Part shown: piece by piece, positions 55,300 to 64,000 of the stretch
How positions within the stretch are numbered: the first letter of the stretch is position 1
Layout of the letters: every line of letters begins with the position of its first letter
From: Achromobacter kerstersii
Lineage (GTDB): Bacteria; Pseudomonadota; Gammaproteobacteria; Burkholderiales; Burkholderiaceae_B
Assembly: GCF_902859595.1 (NCBI RefSeq)
Contig: NZ_CADIJQ010000003.1
Coordinates: forward strand, 454,300 to 518,299
Length of the DNA: 64,000 bases
Direction: 5' to 3'
Notes under the pieces: generated by a model
Databases searched by the model: none
The model's input: the letters and a program-made list of their open reading frames with translations, nothing else
What the model was told of the DNA's origin: nothing
Translations under genes and position numbers: made by a program

Positions 55300-56928
55300 A
55301 TGAAATCCTTCGACTGGGGCAACCCGTATCCTTCCGTTCGCATCCCGCTGTTTGCGCGCAACGTGGTGTCCACGTCGCATCCGCTGGCAGCCCAAGCCGG
55401 GTTGCGCATGCTGCTCAAGGGCGGCAACGCCGTGGACGCCGCCATTGCGGCCGCCGCCACGATCGTGCTGGTTGAACCGGTTTCCTGCGGCTTGGGCGGC
55501 GACTGCTTCGCCATCGTCTGGGACGGCAAGGAACTGCATGGTTTGAACTCGTCGGGCGTGGCCCCGGCGGCCTGGAACACCGCGTACTTCAAGGCGAAGT
55601 ACGGCACGGGCCCCGACGGCCTGGCCATTCAGCCCAAGCGCGGCTGGGACGCCGTGACGGTGCCGGGCGTGGTGGCCGGTTGGGCTGCCTTGCATGAAAA
55701 GCTGGGCAAGCTGCCGTTCGAACAACTGTTCGAACCCGCCATCGAAATCGCCGAGCGCGGCTACGCCGTGCCGCCGGTCGTGGCGCACAAGTGGGGCGCC
55801 GCCGCCGAAGAACTGAAGTCGCAGCCGGGCTACGCCCAGGCGTTCATGCCGGAAGGCCGCGCGCCCAAGGTTGGCGAACACTTCCGTTTCCCGGATGCCG
55901 CCAACACGCTGCGCCGCATCGCTGAATCCAAGGGCCGCGACTTCTATGAAGGCGAGCTGGCCGAACGCATCGCCGCCTTCAGCAAGGAATGCGGCGGCGC
56001 GATGACGCTGGAAGATCTGCGCAACTACCGTCCGGAATGGGTCAAGCCGATTTCCAAGTCGTACCGTGGCTACGAACTGCACGAGATCCCGCCGAACGGG
56101 CAGGGCATTGCCGCGCTGATCGCGCTGGGCATCGTCGAACGCTTCGACATGTCTGACATTCCGGTGGATTCGGTGCAGTCGCAGCACATCCAGATCGAAG
56201 CCATGAAGCTGGCGTTTGCTGACCTGTACAAGTACGTGGCCGACCCGCGCGCCATGCAGGTGACGCCCGAGCAGATGCTGTCGGACGCCTACCTGGACAG
56301 CCGCGCCAAGCTGATCCGTCTGGATCAGGCCACGCACTTCGAAGCGGGCCGCCCGCATGCCGGCGGCACCATCTACCTGACCGCCGCCGACGAAAACGGC
56401 ATGATGATCTCGTTCATCCAGTCCAACTACATGGGCTTTGGATCGGGCGTGGTGGTGCCGGGCACCGGCATCAGCATGCAGAACCGTGGCGTGGGCTTCT
56501 CGATGGACCCCAAGTCGGCCAACGTGGTCGAAGGCGGCAAGCGCCCGTTCCACACGATCATCCCGGGCTTCCTGACGCGCGGCGGCAAGCCGGTCATGAG
56601 CTTTGGCGTGATGGGTGGCGACATGCAGCCGCAAGGCCACATGCAGACCGTCGTGCGCATGATCGACTACCACCAGAACCCGCAGGCTGCGTGCTGCGCC
56701 CCGCGCTGGAAGGTCAACCGCGACTTCACGCTGGACATCGAAACCAATATGAAGGCGTCCACCATTGCAGGCTTGAAAGACCTCGGGCATGCTTTGAAGT
56801 CCGTTGACGATCCGTACATGGACTTCGGCGCGGGCCAGTTCATCTGGCGCATGTCGGAAAGCGACAACGAGCTGGGTTACGTCGCCGCCAGCGACAGCCG
56901 CCGCGACGGCCAGGCCGTCGGCTTCTAA
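55300..56928 (+). CDS. Gamma-glutamyltransferase family protein, cytoplasmic
   Basis: A 542-residue Ntn-hydrolase of the gamma-glutamyltransferase family. Such proteins self-cleave before a Thr: GGTIYLTAADENGMM places it at about residue 357. The large-subunit part includes STSHPLAAQAGLRMLLKGGNAVDAAIA and VSCGLGGDCF; the small subunit has GGKRPFHTIIPGFL and FGVMGGDMQPQGH. It has no signal peptide, unlike periplasmic Ggt, so it would act on imported gamma-glutamyl compounds. It is first in a run with an ABC importer. An amidase/acylase role is also possible. Confidence 0.85.
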   Translation: MKSFDWGNPYPSVRIPLFARNVVSTSHPLAAQAGLRMLLKGGNAVDAAIAAAATIVLVEPVSCGLGGDCFAIVWDGKELHGLNSSGVAPAAWNTAYFKAKYGTGPDGLAIQPKRGWDAVTVPGVVAGWAALHEKLGKLPFEQLFEPAIEIAERGYAVPPVVAHKWGAAAEELKSQPGYAQAFMPEGRAPKVGEHFRFPDAANTLRRIAESKGRDFYEGELAERIAAFSKECGGAMTLEDLRNYRPEWVKPISKSYRGYELHEIPPNGQGIAALIALGIVERFDMSDIPVDSVQSQHIQIEAMKLAFADLYKYVADPRAMQVTPEQMLSDAYLDSRAKLIRLDQATHFEAGRPHAGGTIYLTAADENGMMISFIQSNYMGFGSGVVVPGTGISMQNRGVGFSMDPKSANVVEGGKRPFHTIIPGFLTRGGKPVMSFGVMGGDMQPQGHMQTVVRMIDYHQNPQAACCAPRWKVNRDFTLDIETNMKASTIAGLKDLGHALKSVDDPYMDFGAGQFIWRMSESDNELGYVAASDSRRDGQAVGF

Positions 56929-56977
56929 GACGGCCATCCACATTCAAGCATCGCAAGCAACAAGGGGAAATAACACA

Positions 56978-58492
56978 ATGAAACGCTTGACCTTGACCTT
57001 CGGCGCCAGCCTGCTGGCGCTGGCTGCGGGCGCCGCGTGCGCCCAGAACATCCGGATCGGCCTGCAGGAAGATCCCGACGTTCTGGACCCGCATCGCGCC
57101 CGCACCTACGTGGGCCGCATCGTGTTCACGTCGCTGTGCGACAAGCTGGTGGACATTGATCCCAAGCTGCATTTCGTGCCGCAGCTGGCCACGTCGTGGT
57201 CGTTCAGCCCTGATAACAAGGTGCTGACGTTCAAGCTGCGCGAAGACGCGCTGTTCCATGACGGCGCGAAGTTCGACGCCGCCGCGGCCAAAGCCAACCT
57301 GGAACGCGCGATGACGCTGCCGGACAGCCTGCGCAAGGGCGAACTGGCCTCGGTTGAAAAAGTGGACGCGCCGGACGCCACAACCCTGGTGCTGACGCTG
57401 AAAAAGCCCGACGCCACCTTGCTGGCCCAGCTGTCTGACCGCGCCGGCATGATGCTGTCGCCCAAGACCTTCGCCGACGCAGACGTGGCCTCGGTGGGCC
57501 GCAAGCCCGTGTGCTCGGGCCCGTACAAGTTCGTTGAACGCATCCAGAACGACCGCATCGTGCTGGAAAAATTCGACCAGTACTACGACGCCAAAGACTA
57601 CGCGTTCAAGCGCGTCACCTTCCTGCCCATTCCCGACACCACGGTTCGCTTGTCGAATCTGCGCGCCGGCGATCTGGACTTGCTGGAACGCCTGAACCCG
57701 TCCGACGCGCCGCAAGTGAAGACCGACGCCAGCCTGACGTTTGCGCCGGTGGCCGGCCTGGGCTTCCAGCAGTTCATGTTCAACGTGGCCAACGGCAAGC
57801 GCGCCGAAGACAACCCGTTCAAGAACAAGCTGGTGCGCCAGGCGTTCCAATACGCCATCGACCGCAACGCCATCAACGAAGTGGCAGGCGGCGGCATTTT
57901 CGAACCGGCCCAACAGCCGTTCCCGCCGGCAAGCCCCTATCACAGCGACAAATTCCCCGTCACCAAGCGTGACGTGGCCAAGTCCAAGGCCTTGCTGAAA
58001 GAAGCGGGCCTGGACCGCGTGAAGGCGGAGCTGGTATTCGGCAACAACACCACGACCTCGTCGGTGGCTGAAATCGTTCAGGCGATGGCATCCGAGGCGG
58101 GCTTTGACCTGTCCTTGCGTCCCACGGAATACGCGGCCCTGCAAAAGGAATCGTCGGGCGGCAACTTCCAGGTCGTGATGCTGGGCTGGTCTGGCCGCGT
58201 GGACCCGGATGGCAACATCCATTCGTTCGTCACCTGCAAGGGCGCGCTGAACGATGGCCACTACTGCAATCCGGAAGTGGACAAGCTGCTGAACGAGGCC
58301 CGCACCGTTACGGATGAAGCCAAGCGCAAAGCGATTTACGAGCAGGCGCAGACCATCATCCAGGACGAACTGCCGGGCGTGTACAACTACTACCAGCCGT
58401 GGCCGTTTGCGATGGGCAAGAAGGTCAAGGGCTTTACGCCGTATCCTGATGGCATGATCCGCCTGAAGGGTGTGACGTTCGCGCAAAAGTAA
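56978..58492 (+). CDS. Peptide/glutathione-type ABC transporter substrate-binding protein
   Basis: A 504-residue SBP_bac_5 protein with a signal peptide cleaved near ACAQN. Conserved pieces are DPDVLDPHRARTYVGRIVF, LATSWSFSPDNKVLTFKLREDALFHDG, GPYKFVERIQNDRIVLEKF and VRQAFQYAIDRNAI. It delivers a peptide-like solute to the membrane components encoded downstream. Strong AAGGGGAAA precedes the ATG. A stable stem-loop follows the gene. The ligand is likely a gamma-glutamyl peptide or glutathione by context. Confidence 0.88.
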   Translation: MKRLTLTFGASLLALAAGAACAQNIRIGLQEDPDVLDPHRARTYVGRIVFTSLCDKLVDIDPKLHFVPQLATSWSFSPDNKVLTFKLREDALFHDGAKFDAAAAKANLERAMTLPDSLRKGELASVEKVDAPDATTLVLTLKKPDATLLAQLSDRAGMMLSPKTFADADVASVGRKPVCSGPYKFVERIQNDRIVLEKFDQYYDAKDYAFKRVTFLPIPDTTVRLSNLRAGDLDLLERLNPSDAPQVKTDASLTFAPVAGLGFQQFMFNVANGKRAEDNPFKNKLVRQAFQYAIDRNAINEVAGGGIFEPAQQPFPPASPYHSDKFPVTKRDVAKSKALLKEAGLDRVKAELVFGNNTTTSSVAEIVQAMASEAGFDLSLRPTEYAALQKESSGGNFQVVMLGWSGRVDPDGNIHSFVTCKGALNDGHYCNPEVDKLLNEARTVTDEAKRKAIYEQAQTIIQDELPGVYNYYQPWPFAMGKKVKGFTPYPDGMIRLKGVTFAQK

Positions 58493-58528
58493 TGACGACG
58501 CGCGGCGCGCCTTTTAGGGCGCTGCGCA

Positions 58529-58554
58529 CATGGGATGCGGCGACGCATCCCATG
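58529..58554 (+). other. Intercistronic stem-loop after the binding-protein gene
   Basis: CATGGGATGCG (58529-58539) pairs perfectly with CGCATCCCATG (58544-58554) around a GCGA (GNRA-type) loop. Such loops between binding-protein and permease genes commonly protect the upstream mRNA or attenuate the downstream part. Confidence 0.6.
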
Positions 58555-58630
58555 GTTCTTTGCGGCGGCCGCGCGCCAGGTGTTGTTGGCCTGACGCCGT
58601 CCGCCGTTCCTGTTCTACGGTTTTTCCCAC

Positions 58631-59575
58631 ATGCTTAAACTAATCTTGCGCCGCGTGATCGTCGCGATACCGACACTGATACTGGTGTCGATGATCGTGT
58701 TCATGCTGCAGAAAATCCTGCCCGGCGATCCGGTGCTGACCTTGGCCGGCGAAGAGCGCGACCCGGCCGTCCTGGATTACCTGCGCGACAAATACCGCCT
58801 GAACGATCCGCTGCCGATGCAATACGCGGCCTGGGCCGGCCAGGTGCTGCAAGGCGATCTGGGCAAGTCCCTGCGCACCGACGTGCCCGTCACGACGCTG
58901 ATCGCGCAAAAGCTGCCCGTTACCCTGCAACTGGCCGCCATGGCCATGTTCTTTGCGCTCTTGATCGGCATCCCGATGGGGATCATCGCCGCGGTGCGCA
59001 AGGGCAAGCCCATTGAAATGGGCGCCAACATCGCGGCGCTATCCGGCATGTCCATCCCCAACTTCTGGCTGGGGATCATCCTGATCATGGTGGTATCCGT
59101 GCAGTGGAAGCTGCTGCCGGCGTCCGGTTATGTGTCACCCGCGGAAGATTTCTGGCTGTCGATCAAGACCATGCTGATGCCGTCGCTGGTGCTGTCCACC
59201 GCGATTGCCGCCTACCTGATGCGTCACACGCGTTCGTCCATGCTGGAAGCGCTGTCGGCCGATTACGTGCGCACCGCGCGCGCCAAGGGCGTGTCGCCGC
59301 GCCAGGTCGTGCTGCGCCACGCGCTGCGCAATGCGCTGATGCCGATTGTGACGCTGGTGACCTTGCTGTTCGGTGAATTGCTGGCCGGCGCCGTGCTGAC
59401 CGAACAGGTCTTCACGATTCCGGGCTTCGGCAAGCTGGTGGTGGACGCGGTGTTCACGCGCGATTACGCGGTGGTGCAGGGCGTGGTGCTCTGCGTGGCG
59501 GTGGGCTTCATTCTGATGAACCTGCTGGCCGACATTCTGTACATCCTGGTCAACCCCCGCCTGAGGCACTCATGA
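58631..59575 (+). CDS. ABC transporter permease (DppB/GsiC-like)
   Basis: A 314-residue inner-membrane permease with six predicted helices. It starts MLKLILRRVIVAIPTLILVSMIVFML and has the EAA loop RTARAKGVSPRQVVLRHALRNALMPIVT. It forms the translocation path with the next gene product. Its stop overlaps the next start (ATGA). Confidence 0.92.
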   Translation: MLKLILRRVIVAIPTLILVSMIVFMLQKILPGDPVLTLAGEERDPAVLDYLRDKYRLNDPLPMQYAAWAGQVLQGDLGKSLRTDVPVTTLIAQKLPVTLQLAAMAMFFALLIGIPMGIIAAVRKGKPIEMGANIAALSGMSIPNFWLGIILIMVVSVQWKLLPASGYVSPAEDFWLSIKTMLMPSLVLSTAIAAYLMRHTRSSMLEALSADYVRTARAKGVSPRQVVLRHALRNALMPIVTLVTLLFGELLAGAVLTEQVFTIPGFGKLVVDAVFTRDYAVVQGVVLCVAVGFILMNLLADILYILVNPRLRHS

Positions 59576-60450
59576 GCGCACTTCCTGCAACGGCCGCTGC
59601 CGTCACGCCGCCCCGCAGCCGCAATCGCGCCTGGGGAAAATTCAAACGCAATCACATCGCGATGCTGGGTCTGGCCATCGTCGCGTTCTTCGTCCTGTTG
59701 GCCGTGCTGGCGCCTTTCATCGCCAACCACGACCCCTTGCAGACCAGCTTCACCACCATCCGCAAGGCGCCGTCGGCGTCGTACTGGCTGGGCACCGATG
59801 AGCTGGGCCGCGACATTTTCAGCCGCATGGTCTATGGCGCCCGCGCGTCGTTGATGGCGGGCCTGGTGTCGGTGCTGATCGCGCTGGTGGTCGGTGTGCC
59901 GTTCGGGCTTGCCGCCGGTTACTTCGGCGGCTGGACGGACAGCATCATCTCGCGCGCCACGGAAGCGCTGCTGGCCATTCCGTTCCTGATCCTGGCCATC
60001 GCGCTGGCCGCCTTCCTGGGGCCGAGCCTGACCAACGCGATGATCGCCATCGGCGTATCGGCCGCGCCCAAGTTCGTGCGTTTGACGCGCGGGCAGGTGC
60101 TGGCGGTGAAGAACGAAGACTATGTGCAGAGCGCACGCGCGTTGGGCGCATCTGACCTGCGCATCATCGGCCGGCACGTGTTCCCCAACGTGATGCCGCC
60201 GCTGATCGTGCAAGCCACGATCACCATCGCCACGGCCATCATCGCCGAGGCCAGCCTGTCGTTTCTGGGCCTGGGGCTGCAACCGCCGACCCCGTCGTGG
60301 GGCTCGATGCTGAACACGGCCAAGAACTTCATGACCCAGGCGCCCTGGATGTCGATCTTCCCCGGGTCGGCCATTTTCCTGGTGGTGCTGGGCTTCAATC
60401 TGCTGGGCGACGGCCTGCGCGATGCGCTTGATCCGCGTCAGGAAAAGTAA
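59572..60450 (+). CDS. ABC transporter permease (DppC/GsiD-like)
   Basis: A 292-residue permease. An N-terminal OppC-N segment ([31 protein letters not shown]) precedes the membrane domain with [15 protein letters not shown], the EAA motif [26 protein letters not shown] and [20 protein letters not shown]. It partners the DppB-like subunit. Six bases separate it from the ATPase gene. Confidence 0.93.
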   Translation: MSALPATAAAVTPPRSRNRAWGKFKRNHIAMLGLAIVAFFVLLAVLAPFIANHDPLQTSFTTIRKAPSASYWLGTDELGRDIFSRMVYGARASLMAGLVSVLIALVVGVPFGLAAGYFGGWTDSIISRATEALLAIPFLILAIALAAFLGPSLTNAMIAIGVSAAPKFVRLTRGQVLAVKNEDYVQSARALGASDLRIIGRHVFPNVMPPLIVQATITIATAIIAEASLSFLGLGLQPPTPSWGSMLNTAKNFMTQAPWMSIFPGSAIFLVVLGFNLLGDGLRDALDPRQEK

Positions 60451-60455
60451 TCACT

Positions 60456-62333
<1,878 letters not shown>

Positions 62334-62397
62334 GGCTGGGTTTTTTGGTGTAGCGGTTGTGGGTTCCGTTGTTGGTATCGGGGTGGGTTCTTAACCC

Positions 62398-62562
62398 GCG
62401 TGTGGCGTCGGGGCGGGGGTGAGCGGGGCTCAACGATTGCGGTCCGGAGCCTTCGCTCCGGACGTCCCCCTCGTCATCTTCGTTGTTGCCTGCGGCAACT
62501 GCCTTCAGATTCCCTCGGGCGCATCGACTCGCCCCGCTCACCCCCGCCCCGACGCCACACGC
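62398..62562. repeat. Hairpin element A: 32-bp perfect inverted repeat around a shared core
   Basis: Arms 62398-62429 and 62531-62562 are perfect reverse complements. The 101-nt interior holds a 95-nt core (62433-62527) that recurs, inverted, in element B at 63747-63841 with 88 of 95 identities. Inside the core are a 9-bp hairpin (62442-62450 with 62455-62463) and a 6-bp hairpin (62485-62490 with 62494-62499). It lies 64 bases after the ATPase stop. The arms are unlike those of element B. Confidence 0.85.
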
Positions 62563-62656
62563 TGCAATAGCGGCCAGTGACGGGCGCTGGGGAGGGCGGT
62601 TTGCTTGGCATTTTTGCCTCGGGTTGTTTGGGGGGGGAAGGTCTTGCGGGGCCGCC

Positions 62657-62686
62657 AAAGCCGGCCGCGCGGGCGGCCTTTTTTGG
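62657..62686 (+). terminator. Terminator downstream of element A
   Basis: A GC-rich stem (AAAG...GCCGC with GCGGC...CTTT, with a bulge) is followed by TTTTTT at 62679-62684. It probably ends the ABC importer transcript beyond hairpin element A. Confidence 0.5.
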
Positions 62687-62721
62687 CGTTTGGGTGGTGG
62701 GGCGTCGTGGCGGTGTTGGAA

Positions 62722-63369
62722 TTAATGTTTTTCCAAGGCCAGCTTCAATCCGAACGCGATGAAGACCGCGCCTGTCATGCGGTCCAGGCCGCGGGTGACT
62801 GCGGGCTTTGACAGCCATTTTGCTAGCGGGCGCGTTGCGGCGACTAGCAATGCGAACCAGAGTACGCCCAGCAGCGCGTGGATCGCGGCGAGCAGCAGGC
62901 TGAAAGTCAGCACGTTGGTGCCGGCTGGAATGAATTGGGGCAGGAAGGTGATGTAGAAAATGCCCACCTTCGGATTCAACGCGTTGGTCAGGCAGCCTCG
63001 CAAGAACCAGCCGGTGGCGCTGGTAGTGGAGGGTATCGCGATGGGTTCGGCGGGCTGCAACGGCGTCGTCTTTTTGCCCGGCAATGTGCGCCACAGCAAT
63101 TTCGCACCCAGATAAAACAAGTACGCCGCTGCACAAATCCGCAGGGTGTCATAGGCCAACGTCGACACCGCCAACAACGACCCCAAGCCAAAAGCGGCGA
63201 TAGCGCCCCAAATCAGGCACCCGGCACAAATGCCCAAGCCTGCCATCAGCGCACGGCGTCCGCCTTCGACAGCGGCGGTTCGCAGCACCAATGCGGTATC
63301 CAGCCCCGGCGTAATCGTGAGGATGGCGGCAGCCAATGTGAAGGCGAGCAACGCAGCGTTAGCGGTCAT
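62722..63369 (-). CDS. LysE/RhtB family translocator
   Basis: A 215-residue inner-membrane exporter with six hydrophobic segments, starting MTANAALLAFTLAAAILTITPGLDTALVLR (the TPGxD motif of the family). RAALMAGLGICAGCLIWG-like and CLTNALNPKVGIFYITFLPQF motifs follow. It likely exports an amino acid or homoserine-lactone-like metabolite. The ATG at 63369 gives the family start; its ribosome site is poor. It sits between the two hairpin elements. Confidence 0.87.
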   Translation of the reverse strand: MTANAALLAFTLAAAILTITPGLDTALVLRTAAVEGGRRALMAGLGICAGCLIWGAIAAFGLGSLLAVSTLAYDTLRICAAAYLFYLGAKLLWRTLPGKKTTPLQPAEPIAIPSTTSATGWFLRGCLTNALNPKVGIFYITFLPQFIPAGTNVLTFSLLLAAIHALLGVLWFALLVAATRPLAKWLSKPAVTRGLDRMTGAVFIAFGLKLALEKH

Positions 63370-63711
63370 AAAAGGAGCAAGATCGAAGGGAAAGCGCGAA
63401 GGGCCAAGAGCGGCACCAAACAAAAAGTGTACGCCGCCTTCCGTCACTTGAACCCCAGTGCCGGATGGGCGGCGCGCGAGAAAGTCACCACAAGAAATCA
63501 GCCCGCCGCCGCGCGCCGCCCATCTCTACCCACCCCCCACGATGGCGGCCCCCTAAACTAGCGGCTCTCCGCAAGCGCGCAAGCGTCCATCGTCAACGTC
63601 CCACAACCGCGTATGCCGATTGCCGCCGCCCGGGCGGCAGCAATTCGGCGGGCTCCGCACGCCTCGTCCCTGACCACAGCTCTAGCAGCGCATCAAGCCC
63701 AGACATCGGCA
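63370..63711. other. Gene-free stretch upstream of the LysE gene
   Basis: No reading frame here has a plausible start, codon bias or ribosome site. It must contain the LysE promoter, but I found no convincing boxes. The stretch leads into hairpin element B. Confidence 0.5.
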
Positions 63712-63876
63712 GCTCGTTGCCGTGGCCGTCATGGCTGCGAGCAACCTCGATGCGCCCGAGGGAATCTGAAGGCAGCGGCCGTAGGCCGCAACGAAGATGA
63801 CGAGGGGGCAGTCCGGAGCGAAGGCTCCGGACCGCAATCGTGGGCGCGAGCAGCCATGACGGCCACGGCAACGAGC
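63712..63876. repeat. Hairpin element B: 27-bp perfect inverted repeat around the shared core
   Basis: Arms 63712-63738 and 63850-63876 are perfect reverse complements and unrelated to the arms of element A. The interior contains the same 95-nt core (63747-63841) in opposite orientation. Its 9-bp hairpin (63811-63819 with 63824-63832) is conserved. Its 6-bp hairpin (63775-63780 with 63784-63789) differs from element A by two compensated base pairs. Total length, 165 nt, equals that of element A. Confidence 0.85.
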
Positions 63877-63889
63877 GACCTACGAAGCA

Positions 63890-64000
63890 TGTGGTGGTCA
63901 AGTTTTAGTGGACACGTCGATAGGTGTTTTTTGGACGCTGGCTGGCTTCATAGGCAGCCGGCGTCAGATAGCCCAGCGTAGAGTGCAGCCGCCGGGTGTT
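63890..64000 (-). mobile_element. End of an IS3-family insertion sequence
   Basis: A transposase C terminus runs off the right edge. The outer end is probably near TGTGGTGG at 63890, since IS3-family ends start with TG. The precise terminal repeat cannot be confirmed because the other end is outside the window. Confidence 0.6.
63905..64000 (-). CDS. IS3 family transposase OrfB, C-terminal fragment
   Basis: Read from the right edge, the last 31 residues begin NTRRLHSTLGYLTPAAYEAS and end YRRVH, with TAA at 63905-63907. The HSxLGYLTPxxYE motif is the standard end of the IS3-family DDE integrase domain. The gene continues beyond the window. Confidence 0.8.
   Translation of the reverse strand, partial: NTRRLHSTLGYLTPAAYEASQRPKNTYRRVH

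Noticed and set aside
62430..62530. Core of hairpin element A read as a protein (frames giving MRPRESEGS or GNLKAVAAGNNEDDEG).
   Set aside because: Both frames are short and lack ribosome sites, and the pattern of differences preserves base pairing rather than codons. Such peptides probably appear in annotations only as repeat-derived frames.
63448..63711. Short open frames upstream of the LysE gene.
   Set aside because: They are Arg/Pro/Ala-rich, lack ribosome sites and run into the hairpin element, so I do not call a gene.

Overview
The window looks like chromosome of a GC-rich betaproteobacterium of the family Alcaligenaceae, most likely Achromobacter or a close relative. This is inferred from gene content, protein character, the nadE-glnB pairing and Bordetella-like Fur sites; no database search was possible. 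Nearly all of it is densely coded, ordinary-looking chromosome. The only mobile DNA seen is the end of an IS3-family element at the right edge.

Layout. 1-7.7 kb: tail of a sodium:solute symporter, a tRNA-Ala(CGC), exonuclease III, an orphan Phd-like antitoxin, a GntR/FadR regulator divergent from an aldehyde dehydrogenase, riboflavin synthase, an M81 (MlrC) peptidase and spermidine acetyltransferase. 7.7-10.8 kb: a His-rich Cd/Zn/Pb P-type ATPase and its divergent MerR-family regulator, with a typical 19-bp-spacer promoter between them. 10.9-15.5 kb and 23.4-27.7 kb: two FecI-FecR-TonB receptor loci for ferric siderophore uptake. 15.7-20.8 kb: the branched-chain 2-oxoacid dehydrogenase operon (bkdA1-bkdA2-bkdB-lpdV). 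20.8-23.4 kb: an exported protein with a glucan-water-dikinase-like domain order, then a gene-free stretch with a candidate small RNA. 27.8-33.4 kb: argH, an MscS-type channel, nadE and glnB.

33.5-54.2 kb is a type II secretion island. gspF, gspDE and gspG-N, with gspC apart, are followed by their likely cargo: two PhoX phosphatases, an alkaline-phosphatase-superfamily lipoprotein, a small lipoprotein and a phosphocholine-type phospholipase C. Sequences resembling PhoB boxes precede phoX1 and the lipoprotein-plcN operon. I read this as a phosphate-starvation secretion module. 54.3-62.3 kb: a LysR regulator divergent from a gamma-glutamyltransferase and a glutathione/peptide-type ABC importer. 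62.4-64.0 kb: a LysE-type exporter between two related hairpin elements, then the IS3 end.

Two patterns are not explained by genes. First, several convergent gene pairs are separated by private tandem arrays of 12-15 nt units, and in four cases the first unit contains the stop codon of the neighbouring gene. Second, two hairpin elements near the right end share a 95-nt core (88 of 95 positions identical, in opposite orientation) but carry completely different perfect inverted-repeat arms (32 bp and 27 bp). A small hairpin inside the core shows two compensatory base-pair changes.
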